From: Flavobacteriales bacterium
GTDB lineage: Bacteria; Bacteroidota; Bacteroidia; Flavobacteriales; BACL11
NCBI GenBank assembly: GCA_002728175.1
Contig: PBVH01000012.1
Coordinates: 106,996 to 170,995 of the forward strand
DNA: 64,000 bases
Reading direction: 5' to 3'
In this document: piece by piece, positions 56,040 through 64,000 of the stretch
Layout of the letters: each line of letters opens with the position of its first letter
Numbering within the stretch: position 1 is the stretch's first letter
Position numbers and translations under genes: made by a program
The notes under the pieces: model-generated
Database searches by the model: none
Seen by the model: only the letters and a program-made list of their open reading frames with translations
Told to the model about the DNA's origin: nothing

Positions 56040-57029
56040 TTAGATTTTAGCAAGCTCAGTTTTTAAATAATTAATAACGTCAATTTCAATAGCATCAACC
56101 TTATTCATTTCTGATAAATACCAGCTTATCCAGTCTCCTAAGTGAATATGGTATAAAGTGTTTTCTATTTGAGTTTCACCCTCACTCCAAACCTCAATAA
56201 TATTTTGAGTATACTTTGAAATAACAGATTTATTAATGTCTATTCTTATTTGGTTTCGCTTGTTGTCTATTTTATTTCGAAAAAAGATAACTGAAAGATT
56301 ATCTGTATTAGTTCTCCAGCCCAACAGTTCATTATGGTTCATTTCTGGAATAACTTGGTGCCAACACAACATTTTACTGTTTTCATTAATTTGCTGTCTA
56401 AATCGAACCGCAACACCCTCGAAACCATCGGCAACATAAATAACAGGTGTCGTATTAAATAGTTTTTCAGTAATAAATTTTGCTTGCTCTTTAATTTTAC
56501 TACTCTTTTCGTTTAATAGAGATATCGAAGTCCTAATGTTTTCTTTAAAGGAATCGCTAATAATGTTGTGATTATAAAGAATATAAAAAAGCTGCACAAA
56601 AGAATATGCAAACATCGCTCTTGGAGGGTGATTTCCAGGAACGATTATGTGGTTGTAATTATATTTTTCCGCAAATTCTTTTAGCTTTCCTCCAGATGTT
56701 ATAATTGCTATTTCTGCATTTTGTTTAATACATTTTTCTAATGCAGAAATAGTTTCTTCAGTGTTTCCAGAATAAGAACTGGCAATCACTAAAGTATTAC
56801 TGTTTATAAATTTAGGAATCTCATAATCTTTCACAGAGACTAGGGGTAAAAAAGACTCCTTAGAAACTATATCCTTTAAAATATTACCACCAATACCGGA
56901 GCCTCCAAGACCGCAAACAACTATGTTTTGAAGTTTTTTTGAGCTGGGCTTAAGATTAGAGTTTTTACCGATCATTTGAGCTTCCTCGAGCTGATCACAG
57001 AAGGAAGATATGTAATCACACATTTTCAT
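56040..57029 (-). CDS. Bifunctional phosphoglucose/phosphomannose isomerase
   Basis: A 329-residue SIS-domain protein. The first SIS shows VVCGLGGSGIGGNI and SSYSGNTEETISALEK; the second half has MNHNELLGW, the family's conserved Glu/His active-site segment. Interconverts glucose 6-phosphate, mannose 6-phosphate and fructose 6-phosphate. Typical of organisms without a standard pgi. Divergent from lysS. Confidence 0.92.
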   Translation of the reverse strand: MKMCDYISSFCDQLEEAQMIGKNSNLKPSSKKLQNIVVCGLGGSGIGGNILKDIVSKESFLPLVSVKDYEIPKFINSNTLVIASSYSGNTEETISALEKCIKQNAEIAIITSGGKLKEFAEKYNYNHIIVPGNHPPRAMFAYSFVQLFYILYNHNIISDSFKENIRTSISLLNEKSSKIKEQAKFITEKLFNTTPVIYVADGFEGVAVRFRQQINENSKMLCWHQVIPEMNHNELLGWRTNTDNLSVIFFRNKIDNKRNQIRIDINKSVISKYTQNIIEVWSEGETQIENTLYHIHLGDWISWYLSEMNKVDAIEIDVINYLKTELAKI

Positions 57030-57086
57030 AATTGAATAAATTTAAAATAAGTATAAAAATACGAAATAGTAGGCTAATAGAATTTT

Positions 57087-57094
57087 TATATTTG
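57087..57094 (+). promoter_or_regulatory. Candidate -7 element of lysS
   Basis: TATATTTG, exact TAnnTTTG, ending 15 bases before the ATG at 57110; it supports that start. Confidence 0.45.
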
Positions 57095-57109
57095 CAAAAA
57101 AATAAGAAT

Positions 57110-58618
57110 ATGACAAAGGATTATTCAGAACAAGAAAAAATTCGGAGAGAATCTTTGAAAAAAATAATGGAGTTAGGAATTAATCCTTATCCCGCAAATG
57201 AATACATTCTAACAACTAACAGTAAAGAAATTAAACAAAATTATTCAGAAAAAGAGAATAATTTTCAAGATATTAGTATTGCAGGTAGAATAATGAGTAG
57301 AAGAATAATGGGAAAAGCTTCTTTCATTGAGCTTAAAGATTTTGACGGTAGAATTCAAGTATACTTAAATCGAGACGAGCTTTGTCCTGGTGACGACAAA
57401 TCAATGTATAATGATGTCTTTAAAAAGCTTCTCGATATCGGTGATATAGTTGGTATTGAGGGAAATGTTTTTGTTACAAAGGTTGGTGAGATTAGTGTTT
57501 TTGCAAAAAAACTAACCGTTTTGTCTAAGTCAATAAAACCTCTACCTATTGTAAAAAAAGATTCTGATGGTAACACGCACGACGCCTTTAAAGATACAGA
57601 GTTAAGGTATAGACAAAGGTCCTTAGACTTAATAGTTAACGATAAAGCATGGTCAGTATTTGAAACAAGAACAAAAATTTTCAACGCAATAAGAAGTAGG
57701 TTAAATAACATGGGTTATATAGAGGTGGAAACACCTATTCTTCAACCCATTGCCGGAGGAGCTGCAGCAAGGCCATTTGTAACACATCACAATACTTTAG
57801 ATATGCCTCTTTATTTAAGAATAGCAAATGAGCTATATTTAAAGAGGTTAATTGTTGGAGGAAAGGAGGGAGTTTTTGAGTTTGCAAAAGACTTTAGAAA
57901 CGAAGGAATGGATAAAACTCATAATCCTGAATTTACGATGTTAGAATTTTATGTTGCATATAAGGACTATAATTGGATGATGAATTTTGTCGAAAAATTA
58001 TTAGAAGAAACGGTAATAGAAGTATGTGGCAGCAACAAAGTATGTTTTGATGGAAAGGAAATAAGTTTTGCAAGACCGTATAAAAAAATTGCATTTTTTG
58101 ATGCTATAAAAAATGAAACAGGAGATGATGTCTCGAAAATGACAGAAGAAGAGCTTTTTGACTACTGTAAAGAAAAAAATATAAAAACAGATAGTTCTAT
58201 GGCGAAAGGAAAACTATATGATCTTATTTTTGGAGAGTTTTGTGAACATCAACTTATTCAACCAACATATATAACAGACTACCCTTTTGAAATGTCCCCG
58301 CTCTCAAAAAAACATAGAACAAAACAAGGTCTAACCGAAAGATTTGAACTCTTTATTAATGCAAAAGAAATTGCTAATGCATATTCAGAACAAAATAATC
58401 CTATTGAACAAAGAAGTAGCTTTGAAGAACAAATGAGACTTCATGAAAAGGGTGATGATGAAGCGATGCTAATAGACAACAAGTTTTTGACAGCATTAGA
58501 ATATGGAATGCCACCAACTTCGGGTATCGGTATAGGAATGGATAGATTAACTATGCTCTTGACAAACAAACAATCTATTCAGGATGTTCTGTTTTTTCCA
58601 CAAATGAAAAATGATTAA
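57110..58618 (+). CDS. lysS: Lysine-tRNA ligase, class II
   Basis: A 502-residue enzyme: OB-fold anticodon-binding domain (ISIAGRIMSRRIMGKASFIELKD in two segments), motif 1 MGYIEVETPILQP, motif 2 FRNEGMDKTHNPEFTMLE and motif 3 GIGIGMDRLTML. I use the ATG at 57110 (TKDYSEQEK); an earlier in-frame ATG at 57032 adds 26 residues and covers the promoter. Followed by the rhodanese gene 11 bases on. Confidence 0.97.
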   Translation: MTKDYSEQEKIRRESLKKIMELGINPYPANEYILTTNSKEIKQNYSEKENNFQDISIAGRIMSRRIMGKASFIELKDFDGRIQVYLNRDELCPGDDKSMYNDVFKKLLDIGDIVGIEGNVFVTKVGEISVFAKKLTVLSKSIKPLPIVKKDSDGNTHDAFKDTELRYRQRSLDLIVNDKAWSVFETRTKIFNAIRSRLNNMGYIEVETPILQPIAGGAAARPFVTHHNTLDMPLYLRIANELYLKRLIVGGKEGVFEFAKDFRNEGMDKTHNPEFTMLEFYVAYKDYNWMMNFVEKLLEETVIEVCGSNKVCFDGKEISFARPYKKIAFFDAIKNETGDDVSKMTEEELFDYCKEKNIKTDSSMAKGKLYDLIFGEFCEHQLIQPTYITDYPFEMSPLSKKHRTKQGLTERFELFINAKEIANAYSEQNNPIEQRSSFEEQMRLHEKGDDEAMLIDNKFLTALEYGMPPTSGIGIGMDRLTMLLTNKQSIQDVLFFPQMKND

Positions 58619-58629
58619 AAAGTAAAAAG

Positions 58630-58977
58630 ATGATGGACCTACTAAGTAAAAAAGAAATTAATGGGGAAGAATTAAAAAAGCTTTTACATTTGAGAAACAA
58701 CAATAAATTACAATTTTTGTTAGTTGATGTAAGGGAAGAGTATGAATATAATGTTAGCAGAATTAATGGCGTGGATTTTTTAATACCATTATCTGAACTG
58801 TATGATAAGGTAAAAGAAATAGAGAATCAAAAAGAGTTACCAATAGTTATGCAATGTAAATTAGGTGGAAGATCTCAACAGGCGCAAAGACAATTAGAAA
58901 TAATGGGATTTAAAAACGTCATAAATTTAGCTGGAGGAATAACAGAATATACGGGGGACATAATTTATGGAAATTAA
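58630..58977 (+). CDS. Single-domain rhodanese-like protein
   Basis: A 115-residue sulfurtransferase-fold protein. CH2A-like region LLVDVREEYEYNVSRI and the active-site loop with Cys76 in MQCKLGGRSQQA. It may carry sulfur as a persulfide. Translation overlaps the M28-PDZ gene by 11 bases, so they are likely made together; no sulfur pathway gene is next to it. Confidence 0.92.
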   Translation: MMDLLSKKEINGEELKKLLHLRNNNKLQFLLVDVREEYEYNVSRINGVDFLIPLSELYDKVKEIENQKELPIVMQCKLGGRSQQAQRQLEIMGFKNVINLAGGITEYTGDIIYGN

Positions 58978-60571
58978 AAAATATTTTTTTTACAGTTTTG
59001 TATTAACACTCTTTTTGTTTTCATGTCAAAACAAAAATATTTTAAAAGAAATAGAGAATGATGTGTTATATTTATCAGATGATAAGCTTGAAGGTCGCGA
59101 AACAGGAACGAAAGGAGAAGATCTTGCCGCAGAGTATATAGTAAAAAGATTTGATAAAATTGGTCTTCAAACAAAAGTAGACACGTTTGAGTTTAATGGT
59201 AATGTCGAGGTTAACTTTATTTGTGATATATCAAATTTATATCCAACAAAATATTCTAATAGTTCAGAAGCACTTAATCTTTCGGTTGTTGATGTTAATT
59301 TTGGGATTCATGCACCAAGCGAAAATTATTCAGACTATAAAAATGTTGAGGTAAAAGATAAAGCAGTTTTAATAAATACATCTTCACCTGATGGTATTCA
59401 TCCTCATTCTAAATATGTACAGTATCATTCAATAGGTTCAAGAATCGAGGAAGCAAAAAAAAGAGGAGTAAAGTGTATTATTTTTTTTAATAAAGATAAA
59501 AACGCAGAATCTCTTGCAAAAAAATTCAAAAAATTAAAAAATACTGGACTTCCAGTATTGTTTTTAAACGACTCAAAGGATAAGGTTTTAAATCAAAAAT
59601 TAACATTTAGTTTACAAATAAAAGAACAAAAGTTAAAAGGTAAAAACATTATTGCAAACATCAACAATAATGCTATTAAGACAGTAATAATTGGTGCGCA
59701 TTATGATCACATTGGTTGGGGTAAAGAAGGGTCCCGTTATATTGGGGAGCCCGCAATCCATAACGGAGCAGATGATAATGCAAGCGGCGTAGCTGCTCTG
59801 TTTCAGTTGGCAAAAATTCTCAAAAAGAAGAAAGAGAGTTACAATTATATTTTAGTAGCATTTAGCGGTGAAGAAAAAGGACTTTTAGGCTCAAATGCCT
59901 ATCTTAAAGAGCAAAACCTAAACAAAGCTAACATTAATTGCATGATTAATTTAGATATGATAGGCAGATTAGACACTTCCAATACGTTACAAATTTTTGG
60001 AACAGGCACATCGCCTTCTTGGAACAATCTCATTGATTCTAATAATACAGACAGTTATTTTAATATAAAAAAAAGCAAGAGCGGGATAGGTCCTTCCGAC
60101 CACACATCTTTTTATTTACATGACATTCCTGTTTTACATTTTTTTACTGGAGCACATGACGATTATCATAAGCCGCAAGATGACGCAGATAAAATAAATT
60201 ATAAAGGTCTAGAAAAAATAATATATTACATTGAAAAAATAGTAAGTGATGTTGCAGCATCTGAACCATTAAAATTTTCTAAAACTAATGATGAAAACAG
60301 CAAGAGTGTTCCAAAATTTTCAGTTACCCTCGGTGTTGTTCCAGACTATTTGTTTGAAAAACACGGCATGCGGATTGATGGTGTAAGCCCAAATAGACCT
60401 GCATATAATGCTGGTATTAAAAAAGGAGATATAATAGTTGGTTTAGGAAAGCATGAAATAGAAGACATATACTCTTATATGAAAGCATTGTCTGCATTTA
60501 ATAAAAAAGATACTACAAATGCAACAATATTAAGAGGTAAGAAAGAATTAAGTGTTAGAATAATATTTTAA
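58967..60571 (+). CDS. M28 family metallopeptidase with PDZ domain, lipoprotein
   Basis: A 534-residue lipoprotein (FVLTLFLFSC, Cys20). A PA-like insert lies at about 90-210; the M28 domain has all ligands: GAHYDHIG, GADDNASG, SGEEKGLLGS, NLDMIGRLD and PSDHTSFYLHDIPVLHF. A C-terminal PDZ domain starts near residue 445 (GVVPDYLFEKHGM, SPNRPAYNAGIKKGDIIVGL). Likely a cell-surface or periplasmic aminopeptidase. Convergent overlap with uvrC of 24 bases. Confidence 0.92.
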   Translation: MEIKKYFFYSFVLTLFLFSCQNKNILKEIENDVLYLSDDKLEGRETGTKGEDLAAEYIVKRFDKIGLQTKVDTFEFNGNVEVNFICDISNLYPTKYSNSSEALNLSVVDVNFGIHAPSENYSDYKNVEVKDKAVLINTSSPDGIHPHSKYVQYHSIGSRIEEAKKRGVKCIIFFNKDKNAESLAKKFKKLKNTGLPVLFLNDSKDKVLNQKLTFSLQIKEQKLKGKNIIANINNNAIKTVIIGAHYDHIGWGKEGSRYIGEPAIHNGADDNASGVAALFQLAKILKKKKESYNYILVAFSGEEKGLLGSNAYLKEQNLNKANINCMINLDMIGRLDTSNTLQIFGTGTSPSWNNLIDSNNTDSYFNIKKSKSGIGPSDHTSFYLHDIPVLHFFTGAHDDYHKPQDDADKINYKGLEKIIYYIEKIVSDVAASEPLKFSKTNDENSKSVPKFSVTLGVVPDYLFEKHGMRIDGVSPNRPAYNAGIKKGDIIVGLGKHEIEDIYSYMKALSAFNKKDTTNATILRGKKELSVRIIF

Positions 60572-62272
60572 TATTTTATTTGATTTAGCATCTCCGACAA
60601 TTTTTTCTAATTCATTTTTACTAGCTAACTTTATTTTGTTCACAGTCCCAAAACAAGCAATTAGTTTTTCTATACTTTTAGGCCCGATTCCAGGTATAGA
60701 ATCAATTGACGAGCTTAATCCTTCTTTAATTCTTTTTTTTCTATGATGTGCTATTGCAAACCTATGCGCTTCGTTTCTAATTCTTTGAAGTAACCTTAAG
60801 CTTTCGGACCTTTTATCTAAATATAATGGAACCGGATCATTAGGAAAAAAAATTTCTTCCAAGCGCTTAGCAATTCCTATAATATTAATTTTCAGCTTTA
60901 ATTTATCTAAACTTTTTTTTGCAGAGCTTAACTGACCTTTTCCGCCATCAATTACAATTAATTGTGGTAATTCTTTTTTTTCATTTTGTAACCTAACATA
61001 TCTTCTAAAAACAACCTCAGTCATGCTTTTAAAATCATCAATTCCAGAAACTGTTTTTATATTAAAGTTACGATAATCTTTTTTGGCAGGAATCCCGTTT
61101 TTAAAAACTACACATGAAGCCACAGGATTAGATCCTTGTATATTTGAATTGTCAAAACACTCTATATGATTTGGCAAGACATCTAATTTTAAATCTTGCT
61201 TGAGCTTAGCCAAAACTCCAGAACTAGTTTTTTTGGTTTTAAAATTTAAACGTTTTTTTTTCATCTCCATCTTCAGATATTTTGCGTTTAGCAGACTAAG
61301 ATCTAGTAATGTTTTCTTTTCTCCCTTAACAGGCACGTTAAATTTGACCCCATCTATAAAAGAAGGAAAATTCATTTGTATCAAAACACTCTTTGAATTA
61401 CTTTTAAACTTTTCTCTCATGTGAACTATTACTTTTTTCAAAATTTCTTTAACGTTTTCATTAAGTTTTTTTTGTATTTCAATAGTATGAGTAATATCAA
61501 TTGTACCCTGATTGATTTTCATATAGTTTACATAAGCATATTGTTCATCATCATTAACGCTAAACACATCAATATTGCTAAGGCTAGAACTAACAACAAC
61601 TGATTTAGATTGATAGTTATTCAATAAAGTTATTTTATCCTTTATTTTTTGCGCTTTTTCAAACTCTAAACACACTGACAAATCATTCATTTGTTTTGTT
61701 AGATAAGAAATTAATATTTTAATATTTCCTTTAATAATCTTTCTGGCTGAACTAATTATTTGTAGATATTTTTCTTTTGTATCAGGGTCTTTATTTTTAT
61801 TCAAATATGTAAAAGGAGTCCACCCGTTATCATAAAACATGTCTGAAATATAATCCAAAATAATTTTTACTATTTGTGATGACATGTATGGGCCATAGTA
61901 TTCAGAACCATCTTTTTTAACTTTTCTTGTTTGATAAACTCTTGGAAACTCTTCTTGACTAATGCACAACCATGGATATGTTTTACCGTCTTTAAGTAAA
62001 ATATTATATTTTGGCTTTTCTTTTTTAATTAAATTGTTTTCAAGAAGTAAAGCATCCATTTCATTTTTAACAACAACATATTTAATATCAACAACTTTAC
62101 TGGCTAGAACTTTTGTTTTTAAATTTTCATGCTTTTTAGAAAAATAGGACGCAACTCTTGTTTTAATATTTTTACTTTTGCCAACATATATTAACTTGTT
62201 CTGTTCATCAAAAAATTGATAAACCCCACATTTTTTTGGAAGAATCTTAATTTTTGATTTTATAATTGACAT
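60548..62272 (-). CDS. uvrC: Excinuclease ABC subunit C
   Basis: Makes both cuts in nucleotide excision repair. 574 residues: N-terminal GIY-YIG nuclease (CGVYQFFDEQNKLIYVGKSKN), UVR UvrB-binding motif (SVCLEFEKAQKIKDKITLL), RNase H-like C-terminal nuclease with IECFDNSNIQG and VIDGGKGQL, and a helix-hairpin-helix (SIPGIGPKSIEKLIACFG). Slightly shorter than E. coli UvrC but complete. Confidence 0.97.
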   Translation of the reverse strand: MSIIKSKIKILPKKCGVYQFFDEQNKLIYVGKSKNIKTRVASYFSKKHENLKTKVLASKVVDIKYVVVKNEMDALLLENNLIKKEKPKYNILLKDGKTYPWLCISQEEFPRVYQTRKVKKDGSEYYGPYMSSQIVKIILDYISDMFYDNGWTPFTYLNKNKDPDTKEKYLQIISSARKIIKGNIKILISYLTKQMNDLSVCLEFEKAQKIKDKITLLNNYQSKSVVVSSSLSNIDVFSVNDDEQYAYVNYMKINQGTIDITHTIEIQKKLNENVKEILKKVIVHMREKFKSNSKSVLIQMNFPSFIDGVKFNVPVKGEKKTLLDLSLLNAKYLKMEMKKKRLNFKTKKTSSGVLAKLKQDLKLDVLPNHIECFDNSNIQGSNPVASCVVFKNGIPAKKDYRNFNIKTVSGIDDFKSMTEVVFRRYVRLQNEKKELPQLIVIDGGKGQLSSAKKSLDKLKLKINIIGIAKRLEEIFFPNDPVPLYLDKRSESLRLLQRIRNEAHRFAIAHHRKKRIKEGLSSSIDSIPGIGPKSIEKLIACFGTVNKIKLASKNELEKIVGDAKSNKILKYYSNT

Positions 62273-62339
62273 AAAGGGTTAGGTTTTTTATTTTTCAACT
62301 AAAAAAGGGATAATTATTTTACTTAAAGTGTAAATATAC

Positions 62340-62347
62340 TATTTTTG
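62340..62347 (+). promoter_or_regulatory. Candidate -7 element of asd
   Basis: TATTTTTG, exact TAnnTTTG, ending 15 bases before the ATG at 62363; it argues against the upstream in-frame ATG at 62345. Confidence 0.45.
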
Positions 62348-62362
62348 GTACTTTATTTTATT

Positions 62363-63355
62363 ATGAATATAGCCATAGTTGGAGCAACAGGATTAGTAGG
62401 CAAGATGTTTTTAGAAATTCTTGAAGAAAGAAATTTTTTATACAATAAAATATATTTAGTTGCATCAAAATCGTCTTCTGGAAAGCAAATAAAATTTAAT
62501 AATCAAAATCACGTAGTTCTAACAATTGATGATATTTTAGATAAAAAAATAGATTTGGCTTTTTTTTCTGCTGGTTCTGATGTATCTAAAAAGTGGGCAC
62601 CAATCTTAGCCGCCAAAGGTTGTAGGGTGATAGACAATTCATCACATTGGAGAATGTGTTCAAAACATAAATTAGTCGTACCAGAAATTAATTCAAATGT
62701 TTTAACTAATGAAGATAAAATAATTGCAAACCCAAACTGCTCAACAATTCAGTTGTTAATGGTTTTAAATCCAGTACATAAAAAGTATAATATACAAAGA
62801 GTAATTGTTTCCACATATCAATCTGTTTCAGGAACAGGTCAACATGCTGTAAAACAATTAGAAAATGAAGAGCGAGGCATAAACCAAGACCGTTGTTATC
62901 AGCACCAAATACACAGAAATGTTATTCCACAATGTGATGATTTTGAAGAAAATGGCTATACTAAAGAAGAAATGAAACTTGTAAACGAAACTCAAAAAAT
63001 ATTAGACAAAAAGATTTTGGTTTCTGCTACCGCTGTTAGAGTTCCGGTTCTTAGAGGTCACTCAGAAAGCGTTAATATTAAATGCTCTAAGCCTATTGAT
63101 ATAAGTGAACTAAAAAAATTGTTAAATAGTACCGAAGGAGTTTCGTTTATTGACCAAGATTATACCTCAAAATATCCAATGCCATTAGATTCCGAAGGCA
63201 AAGACCAGGTGTATGTTGGAAGGTTAAGAAAAGATCTTACACAAGAGAACTGTATAAATGCATGGATAGTTTCAGATAACCTAAGAAAAGGAGCAGCATT
63301 AAATGCCATCCAAATAGGAGAGTTTATGTTAAGAAAAGGTTTTTTAAATCGATGA
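62363..63355 (+). CDS. asd: Aspartate-semialdehyde dehydrogenase
   Basis: Makes aspartate semialdehyde for Lys, Thr and Met. The 330-residue protein has the NADP loop VGATGLVGKMFLEIL, nucleophile Cys126 in NPNCSTIQ, the STYQSVSGTGQHAVKQL segment and the catalytic His in RGHSESV. Overlaps the following sulfotransferase gene by ATGA. Confidence 0.97.
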   Translation: MNIAIVGATGLVGKMFLEILEERNFLYNKIYLVASKSSSGKQIKFNNQNHVVLTIDDILDKKIDLAFFSAGSDVSKKWAPILAAKGCRVIDNSSHWRMCSKHKLVVPEINSNVLTNEDKIIANPNCSTIQLLMVLNPVHKKYNIQRVIVSTYQSVSGTGQHAVKQLENEERGINQDRCYQHQIHRNVIPQCDDFEENGYTKEEMKLVNETQKILDKKILVSATAVRVPVLRGHSESVNIKCSKPIDISELKKLLNSTEGVSFIDQDYTSKYPMPLDSEGKDQVYVGRLRKDLTQENCINAWIVSDNLRKGAALNAIQIGEFMLRKGFLNR

Positions 63356-64000
63356 TAATTAGCGATAAATATTGTTATATTTTCATTGGCCTCCCTTTTT
63401 CAGCATCTACAGCTATTTCAAAACATCTTTCAGAAAAATATGAAGGAAAACCTTTACTAAGAAAGCATTCCTTGTATTTTGATGCTAAAAGTCAACTTTC
63501 AACTAAACAGAAAAATTATTTTGTTTTCGCTGTTATTAGAAATCCAATGGAAATTGTTGTTACTACTTATGAGAAGTTAAAACAAAATCCAAAAAATATG
63601 TTTGAAAATAAAAGCCTTTTTAAAGAAAACGGCGGTCACATCAATAAGAGTCAAAGAAAGAAATACAATTATATAAAGCAAAACAATGCTTCATTTCAAG
63701 AATTTTTCCTTAAATTTTACAATAAACCTTATGACAATCTTGCATCATTAGTTGTCGACGATTGTAATTATATTATTAGATATGAAAATATAATAGAAGA
63801 CTATGAAAATGTATTAACACTACTGAAAGTAAAAAATATTGAGCCCCTTCCTGTTCAGAACAAATCCAGTTCAAAGAAAAAAAAATTAAAAGAGTATTAC
63901 ACTAAAGACATCATTAACAGATCAGTAATGGTGTTTGGTCCTTTTTTTAAAAAACATAAATATAAGTTTCCAAATTATTTTAATGACCCGAAGGTTTCTA
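63352..64000 (+). CDS. Sulfotransferase family protein, 3' end cut by the window
   Basis: 216 codons are open from the ATG at 63352 (overlapping the asd stop as ATGA) to the window edge. The N-terminal strand-loop-helix FIGLPFSASTAISKHL stands where the PAPS 5'-phosphosulfate loop is, and VIRNPMEIVVTTYEKL matches the 3'-phosphate-binding RxP-S-Y motif, although the usual Ser is Thr. A further RYENIIEDYENVL matches the common family helix. The acceptor could be a surface glycan or lipid. The coupling to asd is unexplained. Confidence 0.72.
   Translation, partial: MIISDKYCYIFIGLPFSASTAISKHLSEKYEGKPLLRKHSLYFDAKSQLSTKQKNYFVFAVIRNPMEIVVTTYEKLKQNPKNMFENKSLFKENGGHINKSQRKKYNYIKQNNASFQEFFLKFYNKPYDNLASLVVDDCNYIIRYENIIEDYENVLTLLKVKNIEPLPVQNKSSSKKKKLKEYYTKDIINRSVMVFGPFFKKHKYKFPNYFNDPKVS

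Noticed and set aside
57032..57109. N-terminal extension of lysS by 26 residues
   Set aside because: It would translate the TATATTTG promoter element; the ATG at 57110 gives the family start.
29071..60571. The two M28 peptidases as a recent duplication
   Set aside because: They share only family motifs; domain makeup (PA-like insert and PDZ in one, neither in the other) and anchors differ.
1..64000. CRISPR arrays, insertion sequences, prophage or toxin-antitoxin modules
   Set aside because: No regularly spaced repeats, transposase, integrase or phage structural genes were seen on either strand.

Overview
The window is a gene-dense, very AT-rich stretch of a bacterial chromosome from the Bacteroidota, most likely a marine or aquatic member of Flavobacteriales. 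The evidence is the mix of family-specific genes (gliding lipoprotein GldH, type IX secretion lipoprotein PorW/SprE, a T9SS sorting domain, DUF4292, an IPExxxVDY-family protein, a fused phosphoglucose/phosphomannose isomerase), the ATP synthase operon without atpD/atpC, and promoters of the Bacteroidota form (TTTG, about 20 bases, TAnnTTTG) with no convincing Shine-Dalgarno sites. I see no insertion sequence, prophage, CRISPR array or rRNA. Nearly everything is core genome.

Layout. 1-20.7 kb is almost all on the minus strand: the start of a large secreted beta-propeller-type protein cut by the window edge; an envelope block (M23 peptidase, DUF3108, gatA, a 57-residue tatA, an EnvC-like factor, DUF4292 lipoprotein, TPR protein, sugar nucleotidyltransferase, dUTPase, polysaccharide flippase); an enoyl-CoA hydratase; the ATP synthase genes atpB-E-F-H-A-G preceded by two small membrane proteins and a bactofilin; and porW. 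From 20.8 to 28.5 kb a plus-strand run holds a catalytically complete M23 peptidase, a GH3-family acyl-adenylating enzyme, dxr, rseP, a cation/proton antiporter and an ALDH7-type dehydrogenase. From 28.6 to 30.6 kb the minus strand carries a frameshifted GNAT gene, an M28 peptidase and rpiB.

After a 546-base, extremely AT-rich spacer, 31.1-64 kb is mainly plus-strand: an Omp28-like T9SS cargo protein, PfkB kinase, acpP-fabF-rnc-(IPExxxVDY)-pyk-M42 peptidase, lipoproteins, cvpA, holB-ricT-gldH-PBP1A-scoA-scoB, lysS, rhodanese, M28-PDZ peptidase, and asd followed by a sulfotransferase that runs off the edge. Minus-strand genes between them are rnr, tRNA-Asn, rnhA-purN, pheS, pgk, a fused peptide-ABC ATPase, lipB, Pgi/Pmi and uvrC.

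Points of most interest: (i) same-orientation genes change from T-rich to A-rich on the plus strand across the 30.6-31.1 kb spacer, suggesting a replichore boundary; (ii) a stem-loop kept by a G-U pair lies between atpE and atpF; (iii) an acetyltransferase is broken at an A9G slippery tract whose -1 shift restores the whole protein; (iv) three M23 peptidases show three states of their zinc site; (v) the rnc start is anomalous; (vi) six convergent gene pairs overlap at their 3' ends. I did not find a clearly new multi-gene defence or mobile system.
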